Shown: positions 46,845-58,738 of the stretch, piece after piece | Numbering within the stretch: position 1 is the first letter of the stretch | How the letters are laid out: each line of letters begins with the position of its first letter | Assembly: GCF_000004195.4 (NCBI RefSeq) | Contig: NC_030679.2 | Location: 34,027,712-34,091,711 of the forward strand | Source of the DNA: Xenopus tropicalis | Taxonomy: Eukaryota; Chordata; Amphibia; Anura; Pipidae | DNA: 64,000 nucleotides | Direction: 5' to 3' | Translations under genes and position numbers: made by a program | The notes under the pieces: generated by a model | Told to the model about the DNA's origin: nothing | Database searches by the model: none | The model's input: only the letters and a program-made list of their open reading frames with translations

Positions 46845-47230
46845 GTCGGTCCAAGCCGGACGGGCGTCCTAGACAATCCGGCCGGCTGCCTTGCCCCCCA
46901 CCCACACAAGTGCTAGCATGGGTAATTGCACATGTGTGGTGACAAGGGTGTGTATGAACTGAGGAATGGGCCATGGGGGGACAAGAGCACAGACTTGGGT
47001 GCAGGCCTGGATAAATGGCAAGGCCACAAAGGCCCGGGCATAGGGCAGCAGGACTTTAGGAGTTGCATGCCACGGAGCTGATCCTTATAAATTGGGTCAG
47101 AAGCACTGGGGAAGTGCGAGTGAATAATTTTTAATGCCCCACACGCTGATCCTCGGTGCTCAGGACCCAACTACAGAAGTGTGGGCATGCACGCACCTGC
47201 ACGTGCATAAATGGGAGGGGGTGGCAGAGA
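46845..47230. other. GC-rich island, probable old repeat
   Basis: GC content rises sharply (aagccggacgggcgtcc, aatccggccggctgcc, aaggcccgggcatagggcag, cacgcacctgcacgtgc). It is too diffuse and CpG-poor for most of its length to be a convincing promoter. An old GC-rich transposon fragment is more likely. Confidence 0.3.
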
Positions 47231-48532
47231 CCGAGAAACATTGAACATGGTTTAACATGTGAGCAGCAATGTCTTGCCTGCCCTGAAGAATCAGTTTCTG
47301 ACATCTTTGATATCATTGTAATTTACTTATTGTCAGGTAAGGTAAAACTAAATCTATTTTTGGCTTACCATGTATTTAGATAATAGAGGGGGTCAAGCTA
47401 ATACTAACAAACTCTTCCCCCCCACAGCCAAAAACTTAGGCTCCCTGTTAAGCTGAGGACATGGAATTAAAAAAAAAAAAAAAAAAAGCTTAGTGCAGGC
47501 ATTTGGACCTTTTTAATTTAAACACCAAATAGGAAAAAGAGTTACAAGGCCATTTAGGATTGCACTGCTGATGTTTAGCCCTAGGAGGTAAAGGCTCCTG
47601 CCATGATACATATATTGATAAGGTGGCAAGATTTATGTTGCACAGCTGCCAGCTACTCCATATTACAATAGTTACTGCTCTCTTGTTTTGCAAAATGCTT
47701 GTCAAGTTTTGGGAGTGCATTCTTACTCAACTGAAGCCATGGCACTGTGGTTATACTGAAGTGCTACTAAGGGGAAGCAGCAGAGACCAGCAGGTAATGT
47801 TAATTGGGAAGCATTTACCCACTCTATACAATGTTAACATATATAATTAGAGATTTTGCTTAATGTATCATCAGTTATAAACAGTACCTAGAGTTGTAAG
47901 TCACATGTCAATGTACCCCAAAAATATAAGCATATGACATGTCGCTTTTTCCTTTTATGATCTGTATCAAAACACCTGACACATAGCTTCATGCACTAGT
48001 ATAGACTAAATAATGAGTAAATTACCTAGAATCAACAGAAGCAAGCACCCAGCAAGCACCCAGGGAAAGAAATCAGCATATGCTTACAGTACCCACTAGG
48101 CATGTAAAACACATATATGGTGGGTGATAATTACATCCTACCTACACCTACAGACATGTCTTGATGGAATATGTAAGTGCAAGATTTCAGATAGCATATA
48201 TGATTTCAAGAGTAAAAAAAATAAAAAATGGTTCTAATTGGATTTGCACCTACTCTAGTTGTGTTTTAATGACACAATAGACAAATATTCCAGAAAAATG
48301 TACAGTAGATGTAAAACTTACAAACAAAATATGGCCATTCCAAAAATACATGCAGTTTTGTATGCAGAAAAATTGGACAAGGGTCACTGATAATGACAGT
48401 AAGTTCTAATGGCCTGCTCATAAGTGGTCTTCTGGTGGTATCTGCACACTTATTGCTCAAATCCACGTCACTGAGTCATGTCACAAGCTACGGATTCCTG
48501 CCTTGTAAAAACAGCAAGACTTTGTTGCTCAA
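47231..48532. other. Intronic DNA, nothing recognised
   Basis: A-run at 47469-47487; otherwise no gene or repeat identified. Confidence 0.35.
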
Positions 48533-48815
48533 AGGAGGGAGATCAAGGGCAAAAATTTCGCTGAAAAATACTTTGGCAGCTGGCAGACCTAGCGTTTTTT
48601 GCTATTTCGCACTATTACCACCATGGAAACTGGATTTGCTGAAAAACGCCATGTATGGCTTGCACTGCGTTTTTAGGGCGAGAAAAAACGCAGCGGAAAA
48701 ACGACACGCGAACCCAAATTGCGAACATACGCAGAAAGTTTGTGAACTTGAGCGTTCGCGAACACCCGATGTTTGCGCGAATTAGTTCACCGGCGAACAG
48801 TTCGCTACATCTCTC
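48533..48815 (-). mobile_element. Truncated copy of the TAGAGATGTAGCGAAC hAT-like element
   Basis: The right end aacagttcgctacatctct is the inverse of the left end of the 43680-44131 element. Reading leftward, the blocks ttcgcgaacacccgatg, tgcgtttttagggcg and gggagatcaagggcaaa follow in the matching order. It stops at about the point that corresponds to 43980, so the other end is lost. Confidence 0.8.
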
Positions 48816-49721
48816 TGGGAAACCCCCTGTAAGCATCCCTGTGAGTAACATTCTATTTGGAAGTTATGGGTGAAGTATTCATTCCAATGCAGCACAGAAA
48901 ATGGAAGTCTCTTGTGTCTGCTATGGCTAAAACTGCTTCTGTTCTTTAACAGAATATGTACATTTGTGAAGAATGCTAAATTACCTATAAAGGGCATGTA
49001 AGAGTATTTCCCTCATGTACTGTGCTAAGTTAGATTGTGCTATGCTACTAAAGTTACGCAGGAACTTTTCTGACTTCTCTGATAACCAGTGAAACAGACC
49101 TAGGTTGTAGACTGAAAGCATTACTCTGCTTCAACAATACATTCAACAATACATTTCATAAGGATATGTTTTGTATTAAAATAATTATGGTATTCTTTAT
49201 AGGATACCATAATACCCTACTGCATACCCGAAAAGAAACATGTACAGAGCAAAGTCTTACTCAACTCAAACAGACAAATTTCTTCCAGAAGGGAAAGTAA
49301 AATTCTAAATATCTTGTGAGAAAAAAATTGAAAGAATAAAATTTAATCATGAGAACACATAATTATGGTTTACCAAAATTAACTTTTAACTAAAAATATT
49401 CATTATTGTTGTCATTTTTATTAAACAGTTGGTGTTTCCGATGTCTTTTCATCTTTGTTTTGCTATGCATGGCTATTACCCTAGATTACAGCTATTAGAA
49501 TTAAGATAGCTGAAGAGGAAGTAATACATGCTTAGCCAGCACATCAATAATACATATACCTGTCAATTATCTACAAAGATAGACTACAAAGAATTACATG
49601 GATATGACTGGTAAAATAAGTTTGCATTTGCAAATGTGAATGAATTTTCAAGTAGACTGACTACGTTTTTTTTTTTTTTTTTCAAAAGATTCTACTGGAA
49701 ATATAAACATATACTAGATAT
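48816..49721. other. Intronic DNA, nothing recognised
   Basis: T-run at 49667-49682. No gene or named repeat. Confidence 0.35.
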
Positions 49722-49729
49722 ATACATAC

Positions 49730-50016
49730 TACTGATGAGCGAATCTGTCCCGTTTCGCTTCGGCGAAAAATTAGCGAATCTTTCAAAAGATAGATTTAGC
49801 GAAATGGCGAAAATGTCGCACGGCAAAAAAAATTGTCGCCCGCGGCTATTCTTTCGTCGTGCGGCTATTCTTTTGTCGCCCGCGGCTATTATTTTGTCAC
49901 CCATGGCTATTATTTTGTCGCCCGCGGCTATTATTTTGTCGCCCGCGACTGATGATGAATGAAACACTGAAATTCGCCGCGAATCCATGCCTGGCGAAAC
50001 ATTTCGCCCATCACTA
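49730..50016 (+). mobile_element. hAT-like MITE, copy 9, with internal array
   Basis: It starts tactgatgagcgaatctgtc and ends atttcgcccatcacta. The 8-bp flanks atacatac (49722-49729) and atagatac (50017-50024) match at 7 of 8. About five units of the gcggctattattttgtcgcc type run at 49838-49945. Confidence 0.9.
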
Positions 50017-50337
50017 ATAGATACATTTTGTAGCATTGGAACCAGTCATGGAGGGTTTGGGGCCTCAGTAATAATACAACTTAAGTCGCAATAAACAGGG
50101 CTAACAATTTACACACTTGGGAGAAATTTATTAAAATCAAGATTACTTTTTTCATGATTCAAGGAAAATCCAAACCCAACTTTTTGAGATTTATCAAATA
50201 TAAAAAAAATTAAAATGTAAACTACTAACTAGTAGCATGAAAAAAGACCAATGCTGGTCTGAAAAGTTGCTAGTGCCCAGGTCAGAACCCATAATAAAGG
50301 CTTTTAGAGAAGATATTGCTTATTGTGGTGCTGTTGA

Positions 50338-50778
50338 TTAAAGGAACAGTAACACTAAAAAATAAAAATGTTTTAAAATAATTAAAATATAATGTACTGT
50401 TGCCCTGCACTGGTAAAAGTTGTGTGTTTGCTTCAGAAAGACTACTGTAGTTAATAGAAATAGCTGTTGTGTAGCCATGGGGGCAGCCATTTAAATTGAA
50501 AAAAGTAGAAAAGGCACAGGTTACATAAGAAGATAACAGATAACTGTGTAGAATACAATGGGAATCTGCTACTTATCTGTTATCTGCTTAGTAACCTGTG
50601 CCTTTTCTCCTTTTTTCAATTTAAATGGCTGCCCCCATGGCTACACAACAGGGTATTTATATAAACTGCAGTAGTGTCTATGAAGCAAACACACAACTTT
50701 TACCAGTGCAGGGCAATAGTACATAGTATATTAATTATTTTTATACACTTTAATTTTTTGGTTTTACTGTTCCTTTAA
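50338..50778. mobile_element. T2/Kolobok-like MITE, long fold-back
   Basis: It begins TTAAAGGAACAGTAACAC and ends GTTTTACTGTTCCTTTAA, with TTAA at each end (50338-50341 and 50775-50778). Nearly the whole element is palindromic: ccatgggggcagccatttaa and gaaaaggcacaggttac in the left half reappear inverted in the right half, around a centre near 50560. It is the best-preserved T2-type element here. Confidence 0.88.
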
Positions 50779-52077
50779 GTGGATTTCGGATAAGTGGATG
50801 GATGTGGCAATCGAGTGACGTGTACTTGGAAGGTACTGATGAAAAGCTGTTGAGAACCATTTACTGCATGTTAACATAATCTAGAAGAGGTGAGCAATAT
50901 TTTAGAAGGAAAGGTATAATTCATCTTCCTATTACAGCAAGTCAACAGCATGCTGACTTTTGTACAATTCTAATTAACCCAGAAAGCAAAATTAATTTCA
51001 AACTAATATACATCCCATTGGCAGGTAATTAATTTTTTTTTTTTTAGGAAGATTCTTACGTAAATTAGTACTAAATGTGAAATTGAACAAAAATCCATAG
51101 CATTATTGTGATATTTATTTTGCTTTACAATCTTCAGACCAGCAATTTTACAATGTATTTCTGGCATAAAAACAAAAATAATACATATTGTTTAAGGTTT
51201 GTGGACTTATAACAGTGGCTGAAAGTGCCAAGCAACAGAACTGATAGCTGGAATTTGTATCCAGTGTAATACTGAAATGACCTGTTGAGCCAATTATATT
51301 GTTTTCCAGCTTAACTAACATTGATTTTGCTTCCGACAAAGTGAATTTCCATAGGCCAGTGCTAACCATTAACTAATTTGTCTGGTGCCTTGCCTGATGT
51401 ATCTTCAATGAAAAACAAGCTAAATGAGACCAGCTAACTAAAGCTGGGTGGAGGGGCATTCTATCTGATGAAAACCTATAATAACATTTTTAATATCCAG
51501 AGATGACTTGCTGTAATAGTCTATGCATAACAACTGGTCACTGGTTACCCACTGAGTTAGCTAAAAATTAAAATTAAAGAGTAAAACTCATTATGCTGGT
51601 AAAGGCCCCCAAAACAACAGTTTTGTCAGTGTATCATCTGGGACACTTAAACTAAAGGACCAGCTTCACATGACAGTGTACCCAACAGCTTCTTCTACTG
51701 GATAGACCAATTGGCACATAGACATTAGATCATTTTTACTATTAGTTCTCATACTCAGGAACATCTTTTTCTGTGCTCCCCTGCAGTGGTGTTCCACCTG
51801 CATTTGGCACTTACATGTGCCTTTTCTAGTACAGCCCCATAGGGAAGGATTAGATCCATCTTTTTCTGCACCCCCCTGTGGTAGAATGCAGGAGAACACC
51901 GCCAAGTGCAGGCAGAAACACCAGGAGCATAGATGTCAGATGTCTAACCTAACTGCACTATTATCTTTATATCTTCAGAACCCATACACTTGAATACACC
52001 ATACACTGGTCTGTGTGTGGCTAGATACATTACAGCAGGGCTTATAACTTCTTGTATATTACATATGTGTGTGTGTG
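50779..52077. other. Intronic DNA, nothing named
   Basis: T-run at about 51031-51044. Around 51760-51900 the words ctgtgctcccctgcagtgg and ctgcacccccctgtggtaga occur in a GC-richer patch that may be repeat-derived. No gene. Confidence 0.35.
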
Positions 52078-52085
52078 TTTATGCA

Positions 52086-52125
<40 letters not shown>

Positions 52126-52260
52126 CGGGTGCAGAAAGGAGCACAACCCTAAAAGTGTAGTTAACTGCCTGGGTGCTGGTCAAAATAAACTGAATATAGA
52201 GACAGAGTACCGCACACACACTGGGACTTAATATAATATGTATATTTACTGGTCTTAATG
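52078..52260. repeat. (TA)n array with attached repeat
   Basis: TA array at about 52092-52124, followed by ggagcacaaccctaaaagtg, tgcctgggtgctgg and cgcacacacactgggac. Shares tgcctgggtgct with the segment following the TA array at 27869. Confidence 0.45.
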
Positions 52261-52589
52261 CACAAGGTTTTTAGGCTAAAAAAATAGCCCATTGTATTCT
52301 TTCACTATTCATGGGTAACTGGATGGTTTGTTCGGCTTTATTGATGTAAGCATCTCAGAAACAGAGCACATGGGGAACAAGATCAAAACAGGATAAGAAG
52401 ATATTCTTCTATTATGGATTTGCCTTTAAAGCAACTCCACTGCGGTGATTAATACACTGCCAGCAGCAAGTGATGACAAGGAAAATAGCAGAATTAAAAT
52501 AAATTGTATAGGGAAGATTGCGACAAGGTGGAAAAAGCTGCTGGTAGAGCAAAATAGCCTATAAAATAATACCAAATCAAAAGGACACC

Positions 52590-52770
52590 CTAAAGGTTTC
52601 ATTTATTTGTGTAAAAATGGAAATTAAGTCTTTGTGCTGCTTTCTTTAAAATGGAAAAATGACCTCAAAGTCCGGCAATTAAAGAGCACATAATATGCCA
52701 CTGGAAATAATAAAGGAAAGGCGCATTCTCCGCTGTAGAGGTTGTTTCTCTTGATAAATGATTTTTCCAC
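52590..52770. promoter_or_regulatory. Candidate conserved non-coding element
   Basis: Unique-looking patch (aaatggaaattaagtctttg, gtccggcaattaaagagcac, ggcgcattctccgctgtag) with intact CpGs and homeodomain-like AATTAA cores. Judged by texture only. Confidence 0.22.
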
Positions 52771-52984
52771 GTTTAAATTTTAAACTTTAACACTAGGCAG
52801 AAATGCATTAAGTATCAAATAAACCTGTTCTTGTTGTGTTAGCAATATATAATTCATAACTGACCATGGGCACAATGTGTAGAAGCACACAGAGCTTTCT
52901 GGTACAGCATGATGCTAGTCAGTAAAACAAGCATCAGCTTTAGGCTGACCAATCAGAGATAATTTCTGGTATGTTGGCCCAGCT

Positions 52985-53170
52985 ACTACAGTGGTCCCCA
53001 ATCAGTTGCTCACCCACCCCTTTCATGTTGCTCTCAGTGGCCTCAAAACCGGTGCTTACTTTTGAACTCTTGGCTTGGAGGCAAGACGGGGGGCATGAAA
53101 ACCAGATGTACTGCCAAACAGAGCCAGATCACATAGCGGCTACCAAATATCCAATCACAGCCCTTATTTT
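52985..53170 (+). repeat. Truncated copy of the gtggctc fold-back repeat
   Basis: Blocks tggtccccaatcag, ttgctctcagtggcctcaaa, cttggcttggaggcaag and ccaatcacagcccttatttt match the left two thirds of the copy at 54534-54822. Confidence 0.7.
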
Positions 53171-53274
53171 GACTTCAGAGGAAAATGATACTACCTTATT
53201 CTGTGTATATGTATTTACTACAGAAATGTATAGCATTATAATACAGAAGAGCAAAAAATATCATGTAAATTATA

Positions 53275-53589
53275 TACAGGTATAGGACCAGTATGCTCTG
53301 GACCAAGGGTATTCCAGATAAAGGCTCTTTCCGTAATTTGGATCTTCATACCTTAAATCTACTATGAATTCAATAAAACATTAATATGGATTATTTTACA
53401 TCCAGTAAGGATTAATTATATCTTGTTTGGGATCAAATACAAAGCACTGTTTTATTTTTACAGAGAAAAAGGAAATCAATTTTAAAAATCTGAATTATTT
53501 CATTAAAATGGGGTCTATGGGAGACATGTTTTCCGTAATTTGGAGCTTTCTGGATATTGGGTTTCTGGATAAGGGATCCCATACCTGTA
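53275..53589. repeat. Fold-back repeat, tacaggtatggga family, copy 3
   Basis: Opens tacaggtataggaccagtat and closes aagggatcccatacctgta. Inside: aaaggctctttccgtaattt, gatcttcatacctta and gtctatgggagac. Same family as 25348-25684 and 37527-37862. Confidence 0.82.
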
Positions 53590-54244
53590 CTTATTAATGG
53601 GGTAAAGTGATGTAATCACTTATATTCAGTGCTTAGTGATATACTCTGTCACATAATTTACTGAAACTTGTGTTTTCTAATAAATAACGCATCCCCTGTT
53701 GTAACATACAGTGTGAGGATATCAGAAGTCACCTCGTAAGCCATCGCCCCTGTGCTTTTATATTACCATGGATCTGCTCCTTGACTTTCAATATTGTTAT
53801 ATTTTAAAGTAGGGGGTGCATTATTCACTATATTTTATACCACCTAAAGCTTATGAAATCCATTCAAGTCAACGGGACTAAGGAGAAAAAGTCGAAAAAG
53901 TGATGGGATTTATCAAGTTGTGTAATTTTCTAAGGCGTGTATTTAATCTTTAAATTACCCCATAGGGGTAATTTACTATGTACAGGGCAAGGTAAAAAAA
54001 AAAACACAGGTGTAATCTGCCATGTTTTTGCACTTTACACCCTGTCCTGCACAAAGGAGAATTTCTGTAGGCCATTCAGTGAGGGGTGCAGAGTGCAGTT
54101 GTACACCAGACATGTTTTTTGAATGAGCAGTAAGGGACTTCCTGTGCTCTAGCACTTCTGTCTGGGGTCTATGTAGATGACTCCTAATAATTTCACTTCA
54201 CATTAAACGGTGATTTATATTAAAGCTCGCACACACTATATATT
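53590..54244. other. Intronic DNA, possible repeat near 53960-54130
   Basis: Words caggtgtaatctgccatg and caccctgtcctgcacaaag resemble the repeat at 36390-36710. No gene. Confidence 0.3.
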
Positions 54245-54533
54245 AATTTCATATGTAGTGCACACCAATCCCGTGGATGTTGCTCTCAGTGGCCTTAAAG
54301 GAGGTTTTATCTTTGAATTCCTGGCTTGGGGAAAAGTTTTGGTTGCATAAAAAACATGTGTACTGTCAAACAGAGCCTCATTTAGGCTGCCAGTCCAGAA
54401 AGGGCCTACCAAATAGCCAATCACAGACCTTATTTGGCACCCTCATGAACATTTGTCATGCTTTTGTTGCTCCCCAACCTTTTTACATTTGAGTGCAGCT
54501 TACAGGAAAAAAAAGGTTAGGGATCCATGCCCT
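54245..54533 (+). repeat. gtggctc fold-back repeat, copy A
   Basis: Contains tgttgctctcagtggcctta, cctggcttggggaaaag, ccaatcacagaccttatttg and ends aaaaggttagggatccatgc. It lies head to tail with copy B. Confidence 0.75.
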
Positions 54534-54822
54534 AGAGCAGTGACCCCCAACCAGTGGCTCGCGAGCAACATGTTGCTTACCCCCCCTTTGATGTTGCTCC
54601 CAGTGACCTCAAAGCAGATGCTTATTTTTACATTTTTGGCTTGGAGACAAGTTTTGGAAGCACAGAGACACAGTTTTACTCCAAGTAGAGCCTCCTGCAG
54701 GCCAGCAGTCCACATGGGGATACCAAACAGGCAATCACAGCCCTTATTTGGCATACCCAAAGAACTTTTTTCATGCTTGTGTGGCTCATGAGTAAAAAAA
54801 AGGTTGGCGATCCCTGCCCTAG
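54534..54822 (+). repeat. gtggctc fold-back repeat, copy B
   Basis: Opens tagagcagtgacccccaacc and closes ggttggcgatccctgcccta, so the ends are inverse with a few changes. Inside: gcgagcaacatgttgc, cccagtgacctcaaagc, ggcaatcacagcccttattt. Best-preserved of four copies (others at 52985, 54245 and 59629). Confidence 0.82.
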
Positions 54823-55719
54823 AGAAAGGCTCAGGTTCAACCCCTGTGGAAGGTGCATTCCCATGGCCAATGAAAAGATACAGAGATATAGAGGAAATGC
54901 AATAATCAAGGATAATCATACAATTTACCTTATTATTGTTTGTATAAAATGCAGTTTATACCTTCCAGGTTGTCAATTCAACACATCATAGATACCAACC
55001 AAACTATCAGATGATAAACTAATATGTATACATGCAGCATAATCTATTTACAGGTAATCTATTTTTTTCTCTCTTTATGTTCTCCATGTTACCTTTAAAG
55101 GTGTTGTTCCTTTTATAATAATGTTGTTTTTAATTTTATTTTACTTTAAATTGCTTTCGTAGTATATTTTGCTTTGAACAAAGACCAATTCCTTTTTTCC
55201 CACTGCAAGCTGTTCTGTTTTGAAAAGAAGCAACATGAATTGCCCATTGGATTAGCTACATTCTGCGCTCTTGCAATACAATACTGTATTGTTCTTCAAG
55301 TGCCGGAATTATATGAGCATACATAGAAAAAGTGCTATGTCTGGCTATTATAAAGCCAAAATAGAGTTTTTTTTTAAAAAGTCTTTGCATTTTTCTAGTT
55401 ATTATTGATACATTGTGCTGTACCTCTTTAACTATCCACTAGGAAAATTAATTTTTTTTCCAAGCTCAGAAAATTTTATAGGACAAAAATATCAGCTGCT
55501 TCCAGTCTGTGTTGTTCATGTTATATTCTTCAGTTTACCTCTACAGCAAGAATGATTACTTCCCTTAATACATAAATGGAAGTGATCATAGCAGTTGTTG
55601 AGAAAATCAACATTGTCGTGGGTCCAGTTGGTGTTGAAAAGTGTTTAGATTTCATAACAGACATAATACAAACAATGAGGTGCCTCTGGTGGGACAATAC
55701 ATCTCCTACTAAGCTGAAT
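54823..55719. other. Intronic DNA, nothing recognised
   Basis: No gene or named repeat. Confidence 0.35.
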
Positions 55720-55727
55720 CTGTTAAC

Positions 55728-55952
55728 TAGTGATGAGCAAATTTTTTTGCAGGAATGGCGAAACTTCTGTGAAAATTCGGAGCGGAAAAATTGTTTGTGT
55801 CACAAAAGCGCAGGCGACTAAAAAAAGATGCGTGCAACAAAACAGACGAAGGCGATAAATGCATTTCACTCATTTTTCGCCGTTTCGCGCATTTTCTTGC
55901 CGTTTTGCAAATTTTAGGGCGAAAAGAAATGGGACAGATTGGCTCATCACTA
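55728..55952 (-). mobile_element. hAT-like MITE, copy 10
   Basis: 225 bp, from tagtgatgagcaaatttttt to cagattggctcatcacta, with a perfect 8-bp duplication ctgttaac (55720-55727 and 55953-55960). Few internal units remain. Confidence 0.92.
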
Positions 55953-55960
55953 CTGTTAAC

Positions 55961-57099
55961 CATTGTTGTTAGAAAAACCTTCCTTTTTTAAGATGAAGCT
56001 GAAGATGAAGTTTTTGCCTACACAAAAACATATCGCTGGTAACATGTTGAAAAGGAAGGCAAATAATTCAAAAACAAAGAAACAAAAAGAATTAAGATCA
56101 GTTGCAAAGTTGCTAGGAATAGGGCAGTACTTTATGTTTACTTAAACTTGAACTACCCCATGTCCCATTGACTTGCATCGGTTACACCAGGTCTGAGGCA
56201 GTGTAAGATAAGGGTGTATATTAAGATAATTAGGTGGAGCAAAATAAGATAAACACATTGATAAATGATATGCCATTTTGTAGTTTGTAATTGATTTCGG
56301 TGGCTGATTTCTCTGATGGTAATGGACAGTGTAAAGTCATATGTTAGCTATAATATAATAATAATTACACTGAATATTTTGAATTGTATGGATTTTTTGT
56401 TTTGGAATTTTTGCCTACCTCTGGATAATAGAAATGCTAAAAAATAATTGTAACTATGGACTTTATTTTTTTTTTTGTTATGGAGTAATTACAAAACACT
56501 AGTGAAGGGGCAGTGGTGGGGATGAAAAATAATTTTTTTTTTACATCATCATCATTATTAAATGACGAGGTGCTGAGGATGTGGCTACAGAACATTTTAA
56601 ACAGAGCAAATGTGTTTCCGAGTTCTGGCAATGCTATAGAGACAAGACACAGAAAAAGAAGTACGGCATATTTCATATCATCTCCAAGGATATGTGGTGC
56701 ATTGTGATTTCATGATTTATGCACTATAATTCGTTCTCGCAAGCTCTTCACGTTCCATTGCAGACCAAGGAAAAGGAAATATAGACTGTTAAGGTATTTC
56801 CACTTCTGTTAGCAATTGAATCAGTTGTTCGAGAGGAGCTATATTTACGCCACTTTTGTGTGTACAGTGAAGTATTGTTTTGCTTATATGTCATTAGATT
56901 TTTTGAGCTACAATTTGAAGCTGTGAGTGCTTCAACAAATGGTTTCAGATATAACTTCATTTTTCTATTGATTTATAAATAAACTTTATATCCCCTTTAT
57001 TCACATACTGTACATATACAGAACCATCTATACCCTCATATATAAAAACTCAATATACCAATACTAACTATAGATCTTAAGGATATTGTGCTCGTTCAA
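55961..57099. other. Intronic DNA with a T2 remnant
   Basis: The words aattcaaaaacaaagaaac and agatcagttgcaaagttgct near 56070-56120 look like the right half of a decayed T2-type MITE. Otherwise nothing recognised. Confidence 0.3.
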
Positions 57100-57107
57100 G
57101 TAGTTAC

Positions 57108-57350
57108 TAGTGATGAGTGAATCTGTCCCGTTTCACTTTGCTGAAAAATGTGCAAATCTTTCAAAAGATTCGCGAAACGGTCGCTTATCAAAAAAAAATG
57201 GACGCGTTAAAAGAAATTAGACGCATGTCATTTTTTTTCCACACACAACTATTTTTTTTTGACGCAGGTGACAGTTGTTTTATCCACCAATGAGAAAACG
57301 TGGAAATTCACTGCAAATCCGTGCCTGGTGATTTATTTCGCCCATCACTA
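57108..57350 (+). mobile_element. hAT-like MITE, copy 11
   Basis: 243 bp, from tagtgatgagtgaatctgtc to atttcgcccatcacta, with a perfect 8-bp duplication gtagttac (57100-57107 and 57351-57358). Confidence 0.93.
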
Positions 57351-57410
57351 GTAGTTACCCAAGACACACTAAAGGCATTAATAGAATATGCCATCACAAC
57401 AGGTTATCAC

Positions 57411-57669
57411 TAGTGATCTGTCACATTTGGCTTTGCCGCAAAATTTGCAAATCGTTTAAAAGATTTGCTAAACTGCGAAAATGTTGCGCGTAAAAAAAAA
57501 TTGTTGCACCATTGCACGGCAATTTTTTTTTACGCTATGACAATTTTTGGTCGTGGGGAGAATTTTTACGTGGCAAATTTTGTTGACCTTTTCGTCAAAC
57601 AATCCGCCAATTGCGAAAGGCAGAAATTTGTGTCAATCCATGCCAGGCGAATAATTTTGCCCATCACTA
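57411..57669 (+). mobile_element. hAT-like MITE, copy 12
   Basis: 259 bp, from tagtgatctgtcacatttgg to attttgcccatcacta. The flanks gttatcac (57403-57410) and gttatcag (57670-57677) match at 7 of 8. The left terminus lacks the gagcgaa bases that follow tagtgat in other copies. It starts only 60 bp after copy 11. Confidence 0.88.
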
Positions 57670-57677
57670 GTTATCAG

Positions 57678-58618
57678 AGTCTTACTAAAATGATCATTTA
57701 CATTTATATTCCTTGTTACAATGGACCTTGTATAAAAGTCAATGCATTCCTTGCTACTAGAGTTGTGGGTGAATCCTCCTTGATGGACAATTTTAAATTG
57801 TAGACCCAAATGGACGCAGGGACTGATTTATAAAATATTGTTATTTACCAATAGCTTCACATTTACATACTTCTTAATTAATTATACTTAGACACATAAG
57901 TAATACATATGCACTGACTTTTTTGATTTACCATATTATAGTTTAATCTGACATTTAGCAAAGTTTGTTAGTATGAAAAATGGGAACGATGGATTAAAAG
58001 TTCAGTAAAAACAACAAAATCAATTTTACAGTACTATTAGCTGGGCAATATTGCATGTTTGTGGATATCAAGCTATGCCCATTTCAAATTTGAAATTCTC
58101 ATCAGGTTGCGGCATTGATTAGCAAATCAATTATTTCAGAGCCCATTCTGTGTTGTATTGCCTGCCCTGCTGGTTTCAATTCCTACTTAAATGATTGTGT
58201 TTCAAATTCCTTCTAAGAGAGCCCAGCTGAAAAATATTTGGGAAAGTTATAGGTTTCCACTCTGTCGCTAGCTCATACTGTAGTTTGACATGAATACTGC
58301 TTTGCTAGATAACAGACATATTTCAATTGTGGTAATTACACATTTCAGTAATTAACCAGACTCCAAGGATGAACCATGTAGAAATGTTGAGAAACCCCAC
58401 TGCTCATGGACAAAAACATATAATTATGAGATAGTTGCAGGATTCTGGGGACTAGGATGTTACTTAACAGGTGCAATAATAATAATGATAATAGCACTAA
58501 GTATATATACATACATTTATATACAGCCAGCATTCAGAGAGTATAAGTAAATTAATCATTGTCTATTTATAAATAATGCTTGACAACAGAAGATACAACA
58601 AGGATTTTACCTTATTAA
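57678..58618. other. Intronic DNA, nothing recognised
   Basis: No gene or named repeat. Confidence 0.35.
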
Positions 58619-58738
58619 TAGTGATGAGTGAATTTTTTCACCAGGCATGGATTCGCAGCGAATTTCTGCATTTCGCCATTGGCAAATTGTTTGGCTAAAC
58701 TTCCTTGAAAATTTGCCACAGGAAACATTCTTTGCTCA
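58619..58738 (-). mobile_element. hAT-like MITE, copy 13, truncated
   Basis: Starts tagtgatgagtgaatttttt and runs through caccaggcatggattcgcag and tggcaaattgtttggc to tttgctcataa, where the family end should be ctcatcacta. No target duplication can be assigned. Confidence 0.7.

Noticed and set aside
46845..47230. Possible CpG-island promoter
   Set aside because: GC-rich but not consistently CpG-rich, and no exon, TATA or initiator context; more like an old repeat.
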